Shown here: one piece after another, positions 7,384 to 15,736 of the stretch
Layout: the number at the start of each line of letters is the position of its first letter
Position numbering within the stretch: the stretch's first letter is position 1
From: Pseudomonas mosselii
Lineage (GTDB): Bacteria; Pseudomonadota; Gammaproteobacteria; Pseudomonadales; Pseudomonadaceae
Reading direction: 5' to 3'
Length of the DNA: 64,000 bases
NCBI RefSeq assembly: GCF_003205295.1
Contig: NZ_QJRP01000016.1
Location: 62,001 to 126,000 of the forward strand
Notes under the pieces: generated by a model
The model's database searches: none
What the model saw: the letters and a program-made list of their open reading frames with translations, nothing else
Told to the model about the DNA's origin: nothing
Made by a program: the position numbers and the translations under genes

Positions 7384-7437
7384 ATGCGCTATCCGAACAG
7401 GCTACCTGGAGCCTCAATTCCAGGAGGTGCCCCATGA
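7384..7437 (+). CDS. Possible 17-residue leader peptide coupled to gpW
   Basis: A short frame MRYPNRLPGASIPGGAP follows a good AGGTGA site and ends in a TGA that overlaps the gpW start (ATGA at 7434). The gpW gene has its own strong AGGAGG, so the peptide may be irrelevant or may serve translational coupling. No homologue is known to me. Confidence 0.25.
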   Translation: MRYPNRLPGASIPGGAP

Positions 7438-7760
7438 TCGGCATGGACCGCCGCACCGGCCAGCCCCTGTCGGGCGTGGCCCACCTGCGTCAATCCATCG
7501 AGGATATCCTCACCACGCCGCTGGGCAGCCGGCGCATGCGCCCGGAGTACGGCAGCCAGCTGCGCCGCTACGTCGATCTGCCGGTCAACGAAGGCTGGAA
7601 GAGTGCGGTGCAGGCCGAGGTGGCCCGAGCCCTGGGGCGTTGGGAGCCGCGTCTGAAGCTGGAGCGGGTCAAGGTCGTCGCCGTGCTCGACGGCCAGGTC
7701 AGCCTGGCCTTGAGCGGCCGTTACCTGGGGGATGACGCCCTGGTGGAGGTGACCGTATGA
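7434..7760 (+). CDS. Baseplate wedge protein gpW (gp25-like)
   Basis: Baseplate wedge component that anchors sheath polymerisation. The 108-residue protein has the gp25/gpW signature near its N terminus: MDRRTGQPLSGVAHLRQSIE followed by DILTTPLGSRRMRPEYGSQL. AGGAGG lies 7 bases before the ATG. Its stop overlaps the start of gene J (ATGA at 7757), as in P2 and R-pyocins. Confidence 0.94.
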   Translation: MIGMDRRTGQPLSGVAHLRQSIEDILTTPLGSRRMRPEYGSQLRRYVDLPVNEGWKSAVQAEVARALGRWEPRLKLERVKVVAVLDGQVSLALSGRYLGDDALVEVTV

Positions 7761-8638
7761 GCCAGGTCGACCTGTCGAAACTGCCCGTCCCGCAACTGCT
7801 CGAAGACCTCGACTTCGAGGCACTGTACCAGGAAGACCTGGGCAGCTTCCGCGCCCAGTTGGGCGACGGCTGGACCGCCAACCTGGAAAGCGACCCAGTC
7901 ACCAAGCTGATCGAGGTTGGCGCCTACCGCAAACTGCTCAACCGGGCACGGATCAACGACGCGGCCAAGGCCCTGTTGCTGGCCTATGCCCAAGGCAACG
8001 ACCTCGACCAGCTGGCGGCCAACGTCAGCCTGCAACGCCTGGTGATCCAGGCCGCGGACCCGGGCACGATCCCACCGACCGAAGCCGTGCTCGAATCCGA
8101 CGACGCCCTGCGTGAGCGGGTGCAACTGGTCTACGAAGGCCTGACCACCGCCGGCCCGCGCAACAGCTACATCCTCCATGCCCGCAACGCTTCGGGGCGG
8201 GTCGCCGACGCGACCGCCGAAAGCCCTTCGCCGGCGGTGGTGGACGTCACTGTGCTGAGCCTGGACAACGACGGTGTGGCCAGCCCCGAGCTGCTGGCGC
8301 AAGTAAACGCGTACCTCAACGACGATGATATCCGTCCGGTCGCCGACCGGGTCAATGTGCGCAGCGCCGAGGTGTTGCCCTACCGCGTCGAGGCGGTGCT
8401 ACACATGGCCGACAACGGCCCGGAGTTCGAGGCGATCCTCAGCGAGTGCCGGCGCCGTCTCCAGGCCTGGGTCAATCCACGCCGACGCCTCGGCGTCGAG
8501 GTCGCCCGCTCCGGAATCGACGCACAGTTGCACATCGATGGCGTGAGCCGTGTCGAGCTGGTCGGCTGGAGCGACATTCGCCCGAGCAAGGCCCAGGCGG
8601 CCTGGTGCACCGGCATCGAACTGCGGCGGGGTGGCTGA
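7757..8638 (+). CDS. Baseplate J protein
   Basis: Baseplate wedge protein of the P2 gpJ family (293 residues; usual ~300). The N-terminal arm contains DFEALYQEDLGSFRAQLGDG. The core contains the conserved DDALRERVQLVYEGLTTAGP and GRVADATAESPSPAVVDVTV. The C-terminal segment has VARSGIDAQLHIDGVSRVEL, as in other gpJ proteins. It overlaps gpW by four bases and is followed one base later by gene I. Confidence 0.94.
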   Translation: MSQVDLSKLPVPQLLEDLDFEALYQEDLGSFRAQLGDGWTANLESDPVTKLIEVGAYRKLLNRARINDAAKALLLAYAQGNDLDQLAANVSLQRLVIQAADPGTIPPTEAVLESDDALRERVQLVYEGLTTAGPRNSYILHARNASGRVADATAESPSPAVVDVTVLSLDNDGVASPELLAQVNAYLNDDDIRPVADRVNVRSAEVLPYRVEAVLHMADNGPEFEAILSECRRRLQAWVNPRRRLGVEVARSGIDAQLHIDGVSRVELVGWSDIRPSKAQAAWCTGIELRRGG

Positions 8639-8639
8639 C

Positions 8640-9251
8640 ATGCACAGCCTTCTGCCGCTCAACCGCACGCCGCTGGAACGGGCCATCGAGGTGGCGGCCG
8701 ACGAGGACCTCAAGGTCTCGTTGCGCACCCTCTACAACCCCGACACCTGCCCGGCGCACCTGCTCTACCAGCTGGCCTGGGCCTGGTCGGTTGACCGCTG
8801 GGACGACAGCTGGAGCGAGGCGATCAAGCGCTCGGTGATCCGCTCGGCATTCTTCGTCCATGCCCACAAGGGCACCCTCGGCGCCCTCAGGCGGGTGGTC
8901 GAGCCATTCGGCTACCTGATCGAGGTGCAGGAATGGTGGCAGACCCAGCCTGCCGGGGTGCCGGGGACCTTTGCCCTGAAGGTCGGGGTGGCGGACAGCG
9001 GCATCGACGAACAGACCTACCAGGAGCTTACCCGCCTGATCGAGGACGCCAAGCCGGTAAGCCGGCATCTGGTCGGCCTCGACATCAGCCTGGAAAGCCT
9101 CATCCCCGCGTATCAGGCTGTTGCTCTCTATGAAGGTGAGCTGCTGGAGGTGCATCCCTGGCAGGCATCGGACATCGATGTGCATGTGGCCGCCTACAAC
9201 CTGGTGAGCGACCAAACTCTGGACATACTGGACATCTACCTCAATGGCTAA
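8640..9251 (+). CDS. Tail protein I (baseplate wedge)
   Basis: P2 gpI-family protein linking the baseplate wedge to the fibres. The 203 residues begin MHSLLPLNRTPLERAIEVAA, then contain LRTLYNPDTCPAHLLYQLAW and the conserved RSVIRSAFFVHAHKGTLGAL. The ATG at 8640 is chosen because it directly follows the J stop and matches the family N terminus. Its 3' end overlaps the fibre gene by eight bases. Confidence 0.93.
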   Translation: MHSLLPLNRTPLERAIEVAADEDLKVSLRTLYNPDTCPAHLLYQLAWAWSVDRWDDSWSEAIKRSVIRSAFFVHAHKGTLGALRRVVEPFGYLIEVQEWWQTQPAGVPGTFALKVGVADSGIDEQTYQELTRLIEDAKPVSRHLVGLDISLESLIPAYQAVALYEGELLEVHPWQASDIDVHVAAYNLVSDQTLDILDIYLNG

Positions 9252-12228
9252 CTCAACCACGCAATTCGGTGGGTTCCTGACCAACGTGGGCATTGCCCAG
9301 CAGGCCAATACCGCCGTGCTGGGGCTGCCCTGGAACATCACCCACATGTTGATCGGTGATGCCGGTGGCGAGCCTTCGCAAACGCCGGACCCTACACCGA
9401 AACCTACCCAGACCGCGCTGGTGCGCCAGGTCTACCGGGCGCAACTGAACGCCCTCTATCAATCGCCTGCCGATCCCGGCGTGCTGGTCGCCGAACTGGT
9501 CTTGCCGCCGGAAACCGGCGGCTGGTGGATCCGCGAGCTGGCGCTGGAGGATGCCAGCGGCAACTTCATCGCCGTGGCCAAACCGGCGCCCAGCTATAAG
9601 CCACTGCTGGCGCAAGGTTCCGGACGTACCCAGACCATTCGCATGCACGTGGTGTTCGGCAACCTCGCCAATGTCACGTTGAAAGTCGACCCGAGCATCG
9701 TCCTTGCGACACGTGACTATGTGGACAAGGCCCGCGAAGCGGCCGAGCTCTACGCTCGCAACCAGCTCAAGGCGCACGTGGAGGCCGCCGACCCGCACCC
9801 GCAGTACCTGCGCCGCGCCGATGCGGCCAAGGACGTCGGACCGCTGGCGTGGCTGGGTGTCGCCACTGGCACCGCCGATGCCCTGACGCTGAAGCTCAAG
9901 AGCGGTGAGTCGGCCCTGGCGGCCTATGCCCCTGGCCAGCGCTTCCAGTTCCAGGCAAGCGCCACCAACACCGGCGCCGTGACGGTGCGTATCAATGGTT
10001 TGGCTGCCGTGGCAGTGAAGAAGTCCGGCAATAGCGGCCTGGTCGACCTAGTGGGTGGTGACATTCGTAGTGGCGTCCTGTACGACCTGAACTATGACGG
10101 GACCTGCTTCCAGCTCGGCGGTGGTGTCGGTGCCAGCAAGGCGTTCGAGCGCTTCTCGTTCGAGGCGTCGGTCGGCCAGACCGTCTTCAAGCTGGCGCAT
10201 ACCGTTGGCAGCACCATCGTGCTGCGCAATGGCCGTGAGATCACCGACTACCTGTCCGATGGACTGACGATCACCTTCAAGGCGCCATGCAGCCTTGGCG
10301 AGGCGGTCGAGATCCTGGCGTTCAGCTCGTTCTCAGCGGCCAACACCTACACCAAGGCCGAAGTCCAGACGCTGCTGACTACTGCTTCGGCGCTGCCAGT
10401 GGGCAGTATGTTGCCGTTCCCCAAGGGCACGGTGCCGCCGGGGTTTCTGGAGGTTGACGGTAGCGTGCAGAGCGCGACGGTTTACCCAGACTTGGCCGCT
10501 TATCTGGCTGGCTCCTTCAACAAAGGGGATGAGCCGGCGGGTTACTTCCGACTGCCGGACTCGCGGGGCGAGTTCCTGCGCGGCTGGGACCATGGGCGGG
10601 GGGTCGATCCGGGCAGGGGTGTAGGGAGCTGGGCAGCCGACTCTCTGCTCGACCACTACCATGCGGTGTATTCCGCCGAGCCAGGCTTTGGGAAGCTGCC
10701 GATTGACGCCAATGTCGTCGGAAGTGCGGGGGATCTGGGGTCGATCGTCAAGCCCGCCGGCAGCTCCGTTCTCGATGCGACTCTCACCTCGAACGTGTTC
10801 CTCCCAAATGCCGCGAAAGGCGGTAAGGAAACTCGCCCCCGCAGCCTGGCAGTCATGTGGTGTGTCAAGGCCTGGAACGCGCCGGTGAACCAAGGGCAGA
10901 TCGATGTCGCAGCCCTCGTCGCCGAACTGACGGCATTGCGCTCCTCGACACCAGTTGGTGCGATCCTGCCGTTCCCAAAGGCCGAGGTACCAGCCGGTTA
11001 CCTTGAGCTCGATGGCAGCCTTCAAAGCGTGGCGACCTACCCGGACCTGGCTACTTACCTGGGCACGACTTACAACACGGGTAGTGAACCAGCGGGCTAT
11101 TTTCGGCTGCCTGATTACCGAGGGGAGTTTCTGCGCGGCTGGGACCACGGGCGCGGCATTGACTTCGGGCGAGCGGTCGGAACTGTCCAAACTGATGCCC
11201 TGCAGAACATCACCGGAAAAATGGGTGATTTCACGCGTTCACCTGCGAATACGGCGGCATTCGGTGAAGGCGCTATTAACGCCAACCTGACCGGTACCGG
11301 TGGAAGCGCGGACGGCGCAGGCGTTAACTACTTCCAGCTGACACTTGATGCTTCGCGCGTGGCGCGAACCGCTAACGAAACCCGACCGCGCAACCTGGCG
11401 GTCATGTGGTGCATCAAGGCTTGGAGTGCCCCCGTCAACCAGGGCCATGTTGATGTGGGCTCGTTGGTGGCTCAGGTGAAGGCGATGATGCTTGTCTCAG
11501 CTACCGTGGGCGAGTCGCGTGGGGCACGGATGGACGTTCTGTCTCCGTCTACGACGGCCACCTTTCAGGCGGATGAGTTGGTCGTCAAAAGCGCCTTGGG
11601 TGGTGCGGGCTGGTCTTTACCTAACGTAGCGGTGCAGGTGAATCTGGCCACTTTCGGGGTCGGTGGGATGAATGCCGGAGCTGCGCCGGTCAACGGTTTT
11701 GTAGCCCTTTACGTGCTCTATAACCCACAGTCTGGAACGACTGCAGCGCTGGCCGTGAACGCCGGTGCCGATGTGCTACCCGAAGTGTATGCAGGGAACT
11801 GGCCGAGCGGGTTCACCGCTTCGGCATTGGTTGCGGTGGTTCCTACCGATGGAGGCGGCAGAATGCTGCCCGTGGTCGTCAGAGGGCGGTCGGTCGCGCC
11901 GCCGCCCACACAACCGTATCTTGGAGCTGCCGCAGTCAGCATGGCACCTATTTCTCTGGCTCGATCCGTGCCACCTAATGCCATTTCAATCGAAGGATTG
12001 TTCTCGGTCCGAAGTTCTCAGGCGGGCGCAATTTCCATTGAACTGTACTCGACCCCCAATTCGAATGGCATCAAGCGAAACACCGCGACTGTTCCAGCAA
12101 ATGGAGCAAGCTCCATCATGTTCGAAAGCTTACCACTTGTGACGCGCCAACTTATGTACATGACTACTGTAAATCAAACAGCAGGTACTCCGGAGTACAG
12201 CGTCTATATCACAGGGTATCGCATATGA
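9244..12228 (+). CDS. Tail fibre with two tandem tail-collar domains
   Basis: Receptor-binding fibre that sets the target range of the particle (994 residues). The first ~150 residues are a P2 gpH-like baseplate-attachment domain (TTQFGGFLTNVGIAQQAN, then a GGWWIRELALEDASGNFIAV segment). Two similar phage tail-collar repeats follow at about residues 380-545 and 566-727. Both carry LPFPK, P(D)LA.YL, EPAGYFRLPD and RGEFLRGWDHGRG, and both end in a VMWC.KAW.APVNQG segment. The last ~260 residues differ in style, with visibly lower GC and no collar motif. That is typical of exchangeable receptor-binding tips. The stop overlaps the chaperone start (ATGA). Confidence 0.93.
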   Translation: MANSTTQFGGFLTNVGIAQQANTAVLGLPWNITHMLIGDAGGEPSQTPDPTPKPTQTALVRQVYRAQLNALYQSPADPGVLVAELVLPPETGGWWIRELALEDASGNFIAVAKPAPSYKPLLAQGSGRTQTIRMHVVFGNLANVTLKVDPSIVLATRDYVDKAREAAELYARNQLKAHVEAADPHPQYLRRADAAKDVGPLAWLGVATGTADALTLKLKSGESALAAYAPGQRFQFQASATNTGAVTVRINGLAAVAVKKSGNSGLVDLVGGDIRSGVLYDLNYDGTCFQLGGGVGASKAFERFSFEASVGQTVFKLAHTVGSTIVLRNGREITDYLSDGLTITFKAPCSLGEAVEILAFSSFSAANTYTKAEVQTLLTTASALPVGSMLPFPKGTVPPGFLEVDGSVQSATVYPDLAAYLAGSFNKGDEPAGYFRLPDSRGEFLRGWDHGRGVDPGRGVGSWAADSLLDHYHAVYSAEPGFGKLPIDANVVGSAGDLGSIVKPAGSSVLDATLTSNVFLPNAAKGGKETRPRSLAVMWCVKAWNAPVNQGQIDVAALVAELTALRSSTPVGAILPFPKAEVPAGYLELDGSLQSVATYPDLATYLGTTYNTGSEPAGYFRLPDYRGEFLRGWDHGRGIDFGRAVGTVQTDALQNITGKMGDFTRSPANTAAFGEGAINANLTGTGGSADGAGVNYFQLTLDASRVARTANETRPRNLAVMWCIKAWSAPVNQGHVDVGSLVAQVKAMMLVSATVGESRGARMDVLSPSTTATFQADELVVKSALGGAGWSLPNVAVQVNLATFGVGGMNAGAAPVNGFVALYVLYNPQSGTTAALAVNAGADVLPEVYAGNWPSGFTASALVAVVPTDGGGRMLPVVVRGRSVAPPPTQPYLGAAAVSMAPISLARSVPPNAISIEGLFSVRSSQAGAISIELYSTPNSNGIKRNTATVPANGASSIMFESLPLVTRQLMYMTTVNQTAGTPEYSVYITGYRI

Positions 12229-12605
12229 AATACTTGAATATTGCTGGGGGAGAGGTGGCCTGTGTCTTCTTGTGCCCCCAGTCAGCTGAGTATTGGTCGG
12301 AAGTTGTCGAGGTGGAAGATGATGATCCACGCTACCTCGCTTTCGTAGATCAATGGCAGCCTGCTGCACGGAGGGATGAACGTGTGTGGCGTGACGCCGA
12401 ACTGGTCGAAATAGCCTGGCTTCGAGATCGGCATCGTGACCAGGTTGAAATTGGTATCGACCCTACGCTGACTGGTGAACAATACAAATCTCTGATGATG
12501 TATCTGCAGAGCTTGCGTGATTGGCCACAGTCCTCCGATTACCCTGATGCCAGCCACCGCCCGATGGCACCAGCCTTCCTTGAACTGCAAGGGAGGCCTG
12601 CATGA
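12225..12605 (+). CDS. Tail fibre assembly chaperone
   Basis: 126-residue tail-fibre assembly protein that helps the preceding fibre trimerise. The C-terminal half has the family pattern WRDAELVEIAWLRDRHRDQV, then LTGEQYKSLMMYLQSLRDWP and RPMAPAFL near the end. It overlaps the fibre gene upstream by four bases and the next gene downstream by four bases. Its base composition matches the lower-GC fibre tip, consistent with fibre tip and chaperone being exchanged together. Confidence 0.85.
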   Translation: MKYLNIAGGEVACVFLCPQSAEYWSEVVEVEDDDPRYLAFVDQWQPAARRDERVWRDAELVEIAWLRDRHRDQVEIGIDPTLTGEQYKSLMMYLQSLRDWPQSSDYPDASHRPMAPAFLELQGRPA

Positions 12606-13486
12606 GTCGCAGCGACGTACTGGCCGCAATTGAGAGCGGCATGCTCTCGGTACAGGGCATCAACAACAAAATTATCCGCGGCAACACGGTCCTCACCGTG
12701 CATGAGACCGGATTTCTTCTGGCTGACGCTTCGGCGGGCCAGGTGAAGATCACCTTGCCGCAGTCGAGCAAACCGATGGACGTGCGTATTCAACGTCTGG
12801 ACAACACAGCAAACCGCTTGTTGGTGTACGCCGCCGACGGGGAGAGGATCAAGTTCCATACACACCTGCGTCCTGAAGGCTATCCGTTCTGCATGGTGTT
12901 GGGTGGTGGTGACTTCTGGCATCTACGCAGTGATGGCGCGGGCAGTTGGTTGCTGCTGGACCGCCTGGACAATACCTCGCTGGGGCGCATGGTTTTCGAG
13001 ACATCGACAGCATTGAGTCCGGGTGGTTGGGATATTCCCAATGCCAGATTGTTGAGTCGAAGCGACTGGCCATGGCTCTGGGATCACGCTCAGCAGTCCG
13101 AAATGCTGGTAAACGATGCTCAGCGGGCCGGGATGGAAGGTGGATGGACTCGTGGTGACGGGACCAGCACTTTCCGTATCCCCGAGATGCGCGGTGAGTT
13201 CATGCGCTCGCTTGACGAGGGGCGCGCAGTGGATCCGACACGAACACCTGGTTCATACCAGTCTGCTTCGCTGGTACATGGTGAGATCGTCGATGCAGTT
13301 TCGTCATTCCGGCGAATGCAAAACATGAAACCCAAGTTCTTCGATGTCGCTGATACAAACGAAACCGTAGCGGTGTCGACGACGACGGCTACCGTCACTA
13401 CACAAACCATTGCGGCGAACAGTGTTTACTTTGGCGCCGTAAGACCTCGCAACATAGCCTATCCAAGCCGTATCAAACTGATCTGA
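12602..13486 (+). CDS. Second fibre-like protein with a collar domain
   Basis: A 294-residue protein. The N-terminal ~120 residues look like a small beta domain (LLADASAGQVKITLPQSSKP). The C-terminal half is a divergent tail-collar domain: GGWTRGDGTSTFRIPEMRGE followed by FMRSLDEGRAVDPTRTPGSY, ending VRPRNIAYPSRIKLI. It lacks the gpH-type baseplate-attachment domain, so it may be a short accessory fibre, a tip protein, or an alternative adhesin. It starts inside the chaperone stop (ATGA at 12602) and shares the lower GC of its neighbours. Confidence 0.8.
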   Translation: MSRSDVLAAIESGMLSVQGINNKIIRGNTVLTVHETGFLLADASAGQVKITLPQSSKPMDVRIQRLDNTANRLLVYAADGERIKFHTHLRPEGYPFCMVLGGGDFWHLRSDGAGSWLLLDRLDNTSLGRMVFETSTALSPGGWDIPNARLLSRSDWPWLWDHAQQSEMLVNDAQRAGMEGGWTRGDGTSTFRIPEMRGEFMRSLDEGRAVDPTRTPGSYQSASLVHGEIVDAVSSFRRMQNMKPKFFDVADTNETVAVSTTTATVTTQTIAANSVYFGAVRPRNIAYPSRIKLI

Positions 13487-13519
13487 ACAGGCTTCGTATA
13501 AATCGATAGACACCTGCCT

Positions 13520-13580
13520 ACTCAGGGCAACTCTTTGCCTGAGTCAAGCCCTTCCAGGCCCCGCACCCGCGGGGCTTTTT
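13520..13580 (+). terminator. Double hairpin with terminator between fibre and sheath genes
   Basis: Two hairpins in a row: ACTCAGGGCAA...TTGCCTGAGT (13520-13544, one bulged G), then GCCCCGC / GCGGGGC (13558-13575) followed by five Ts. The second has the shape of an intrinsic terminator. The sheath start is only 27 bases later, too close for a separate promoter in between. A TATAAAT at 13497 could be a -10 for an internal promoter, but I see no good -35. Confidence 0.7.
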
Positions 13581-13606
13581 CATATCTGAATCTGGAGCAA
13601 ACCTAC

Positions 13607-14773
13607 ATGAGTGGATTCTTCCACGGCGTCACCGTGACCAACGTCGACACCGGCGCCCGCAGCATCGCGCTGCCGTCGTCCTCGATCATCGGCCTGGTCG
13701 ACACCTTCACCGAAGGCCCGGGCGTCACCGCCAAGGCCAATGACTTGATCCTGATCACCAGCGAGCGCGAAGCGGTCGCGGCGTTCGGCCAGGACGCGGC
13801 GATCACCAAGGCCTGCCGCGCCATCTACAGCCGCGCCAAGGCGGTCATCGTCGCCTGCGGCGTGGCCAAGCTCGAAGACGCCGCCGAGCAGACTTCGGCG
13901 ATCATCGGCAACGTGCTGGCCGACGGCAAGCGCACCGGCCTGCAGGCGCTGCTCGACGGCAAGAGCCGTTTCAACGCCCAGCCACGCCTGCTGGTCACCC
14001 CCAAGCACAGTGCCACCCAAGCCGTCGGCACCGCCCTGGTGGCCCTGGCCGACAAGCTGCGCGCCATCGCCATCATCGACGGCCCCAACACCACCGATGA
14101 AGCGGCCATCGCCTACGCCAAGAACTTCGGCGCCAAGCGCGCCTTCCTGGTCGATCCGGGCGTGCGCTACTGGGACAACGCCGAGGAGGCCACCATCGAC
14201 GCGCCGGGTTCGGCCTGGGTCGCCGGCCTGTTCGCCTTCACCGACCGCGAGTACGGCTTCTGGGCTTCGCCTTCGAACAAGGAGTTCGTCGGCATCACCG
14301 GCACCACCCGCGCCGTGGAGTTCCTCGATGGCGACGACACCTGCCGCGCCAACCTGCTGAACAACGCCAACATCGCCACCATCATCCGCGACGACGGCTT
14401 CCGCCTGTGGGGCAACCGCACGCTGTCGAGCGACCCGAAATGGGCCTTCGTTACCCGCGTGCGGACCATGGACATCGTCATGGACGCGATCCTCTACGGC
14501 CACAAGTGGGCCGTCGACCGCTCCATCACCGCCACCTACGTCAAGGACGTCACCGAGGGCCTGCAGGCCTTTATGCGCGACCTGAAGAACCAGGGCGCGA
14601 TCATCAACTTCGAGGTCTTCGCCGATCCGGAGCTGAACACCGCCAGCCAGTTGGAGCAGGGCAAGGTGTACTGGAACATCCGCTTCACCGATGTCCCGCC
14701 TGCCGAAAACCCCAATTTCCGCGTCGAAGTCACCAACCAATGGCTGACCGAAGTCCTCGATTCCGCCGCTTAA
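13607..14773 (+). CDS. Contractile tail sheath protein
   Basis: Major sheath subunit that stores the energy for contraction (P2 FI family, 388 residues; usual 386-396). The N terminus SGFFHGVTVTNVDTGARSIA and the internal LIGLVDTFTEGPGV-like segment are characteristic. The C-terminal region contains FMRDLKNQGAIINFEVFADP and ends in the FRVEVTNQWLTEVLDSAA domain that packs on the tube. GGAG lies 10 bases before the ATG. Codon usage is strongly biased to C/G endings, as expected for a highly expressed structural gene. Confidence 0.96.
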   Translation: MSGFFHGVTVTNVDTGARSIALPSSSIIGLVDTFTEGPGVTAKANDLILITSEREAVAAFGQDAAITKACRAIYSRAKAVIVACGVAKLEDAAEQTSAIIGNVLADGKRTGLQALLDGKSRFNAQPRLLVTPKHSATQAVGTALVALADKLRAIAIIDGPNTTDEAAIAYAKNFGAKRAFLVDPGVRYWDNAEEATIDAPGSAWVAGLFAFTDREYGFWASPSNKEFVGITGTTRAVEFLDGDDTCRANLLNNANIATIIRDDGFRLWGNRTLSSDPKWAFVTRVRTMDIVMDAILYGHKWAVDRSITATYVKDVTEGLQAFMRDLKNQGAIINFEVFADPELNTASQLEQGKVYWNIRFTDVPPAENPNFRVEVTNQWLTEVLDSAA

Positions 14774-14786
14774 GGAGCGCATCCAC

Positions 14787-15296
14787 ATGGCAATGATTCC
14801 CGAAACACTGGCCAACCTGAACCTGTTCGTCGATGGCGTCAGCTTCCAGGGCGACGTGCCCAGCCTGACCCTGCCCAAGCTCACCCTGAAGATGGAAGAG
14901 CACCGCCCCGGCGGCATGGACATGCCGGTCGAGATGGACCAGGGCATGGAGAAGCAGGAAGCCGCCTTCACCACCACCGGCGTGCGCCGCGAGTCGCTGA
15001 AGTTCTTCGGCCTGGCCGACGGCACCGCTTTCAACGGCACCTTCCGCGGCGCCTTCAAGGGCCTGAAGGGCAAGATCAACCCGGTCATCGTCACCCTGCG
15101 CGGCTCGCTGAAAGAGATCGACATGGGCGACTGGAAGTCCGGCGACAAGGCCGAGATCAAGCACAGCGTCGCCGTCACCTACTACAAGCTCGAAGTCGAT
15201 GGCCGCCTGGTCTACGAAATCGACGCCCTGGGCATGAAGCGGGTGATCGACGGCGTCGACCAACTGGCCGCCCAGCGCGCCGCCCTGGGTCTTTAA
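14787..15296 (+). CDS. Tail tube protein (FII)
   Basis: Inner tube subunit of the contractile tail, 169 residues as in P2 FII/R-pyocin tubes. Recognisable by IPETLANLNLFVDGVSFQGD at the N terminus and the C-terminal DALGMKRVIDGVDQLAAQRA. AAGGAG precedes the ATG. It directly follows the sheath gene with 13 bases between. Confidence 0.96.
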   Translation: MAMIPETLANLNLFVDGVSFQGDVPSLTLPKLTLKMEEHRPGGMDMPVEMDQGMEKQEAAFTTTGVRRESLKFFGLADGTAFNGTFRGAFKGLKGKINPVIVTLRGSLKEIDMGDWKSGDKAEIKHSVAVTYYKLEVDGRLVYEIDALGMKRVIDGVDQLAAQRAALGL

Positions 15297-15308
15297 GGAG
15301 AACGCTCG

Positions 15309-15611
15309 ATGGCTCAAGCGAAGAAACTTCCACAATGGCTGACCGTCGATGCCGAGCGCGTGACCGTGCGCCTGTCGCGCCCCAGCGAAGCCAACGGCGT
15401 GCAGGTCGACAGCCTGTCGCTGCGCGCACCAACCGTGCGTGACATCCGTAACGCCCAGGTCGGCGGCGTGGCTGACGACGAGCAGCGCGAACTGAACCTG
15501 TTCGCCTCGCTCGCCGAAGTTGGCGTCAAGGACCTCGAAGGCCTGGCCCTGAAGGACTACAGCCGCCTGCAGACCGGCTATTTTCGCCTGGTGCAGGACG
15601 ACGAGGTTTGA
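15309..15611 (+). CDS. Tail assembly chaperone, short form (gpE-like)
   Basis: A 100-residue protein between tube and tape-measure genes, the standard position of the tail assembly chaperone (P2 gpE, lambda gpG). It begins MAQAKKLPQWLTVDAERVTV and contains the pattern LRAPTVRDIRNAQVGGVADD, typical of the family. The frame ends at TGA 15609-15611. Just before that stop, the +1 frame opens into an extension that ends at 15723, so a longer product by frameshift is likely, as in P2 E/E' and lambda G/T. Confidence 0.85.
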   Translation: MAQAKKLPQWLTVDAERVTVRLSRPSEANGVQVDSLSLRAPTVRDIRNAQVGGVADDEQRELNLFASLAEVGVKDLEGLALKDYSRLQTGYFRLVQDDEV

Positions 15612-15723
15612 CCCTGCCCGGCAGAAGGCCGCCGCCAGGCGGCTGGCCAAGGAGCTGAACTTTTCCGCCAGCGAGATCATGACCATGTCGTACAGCGACA
15701 TGGTCTGGTGGCTGGCTGAGTGA
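15607..15723 (+). CDS. Frameshift extension of the tail assembly chaperone (E+E' analogue)
   Basis: In the +1 frame relative to the short chaperone there is an open stretch encoding about 38 residues: FDPARQKAAARRLAKELNFS, then ASEIMTMSYSDMVWWLAE. The ending resembles the C-terminal segments of phage T-type chaperones that recruit the tape measure. No start codon or ribosome binding site lies near its beginning, so it must be reached from the upstream frame. The junction reads GAG GTT TGA C, similar to the prfB (RF2) +1 site CTT TGA C. The frame and position are directly visible; that shifting occurs in vivo is inferred. Confidence 0.6.
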   Translation, partial: FDPARQKAAARRLAKELNFSASEIMTMSYSDMVWWLAE

Positions 15724-15736
15724 CAAGGAGCAAGCC

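Noticed and set aside
13580..15178. 532-codon minus-strand frame over sheath and tube
   Set aside because: Antisense of two securely identified structural genes.
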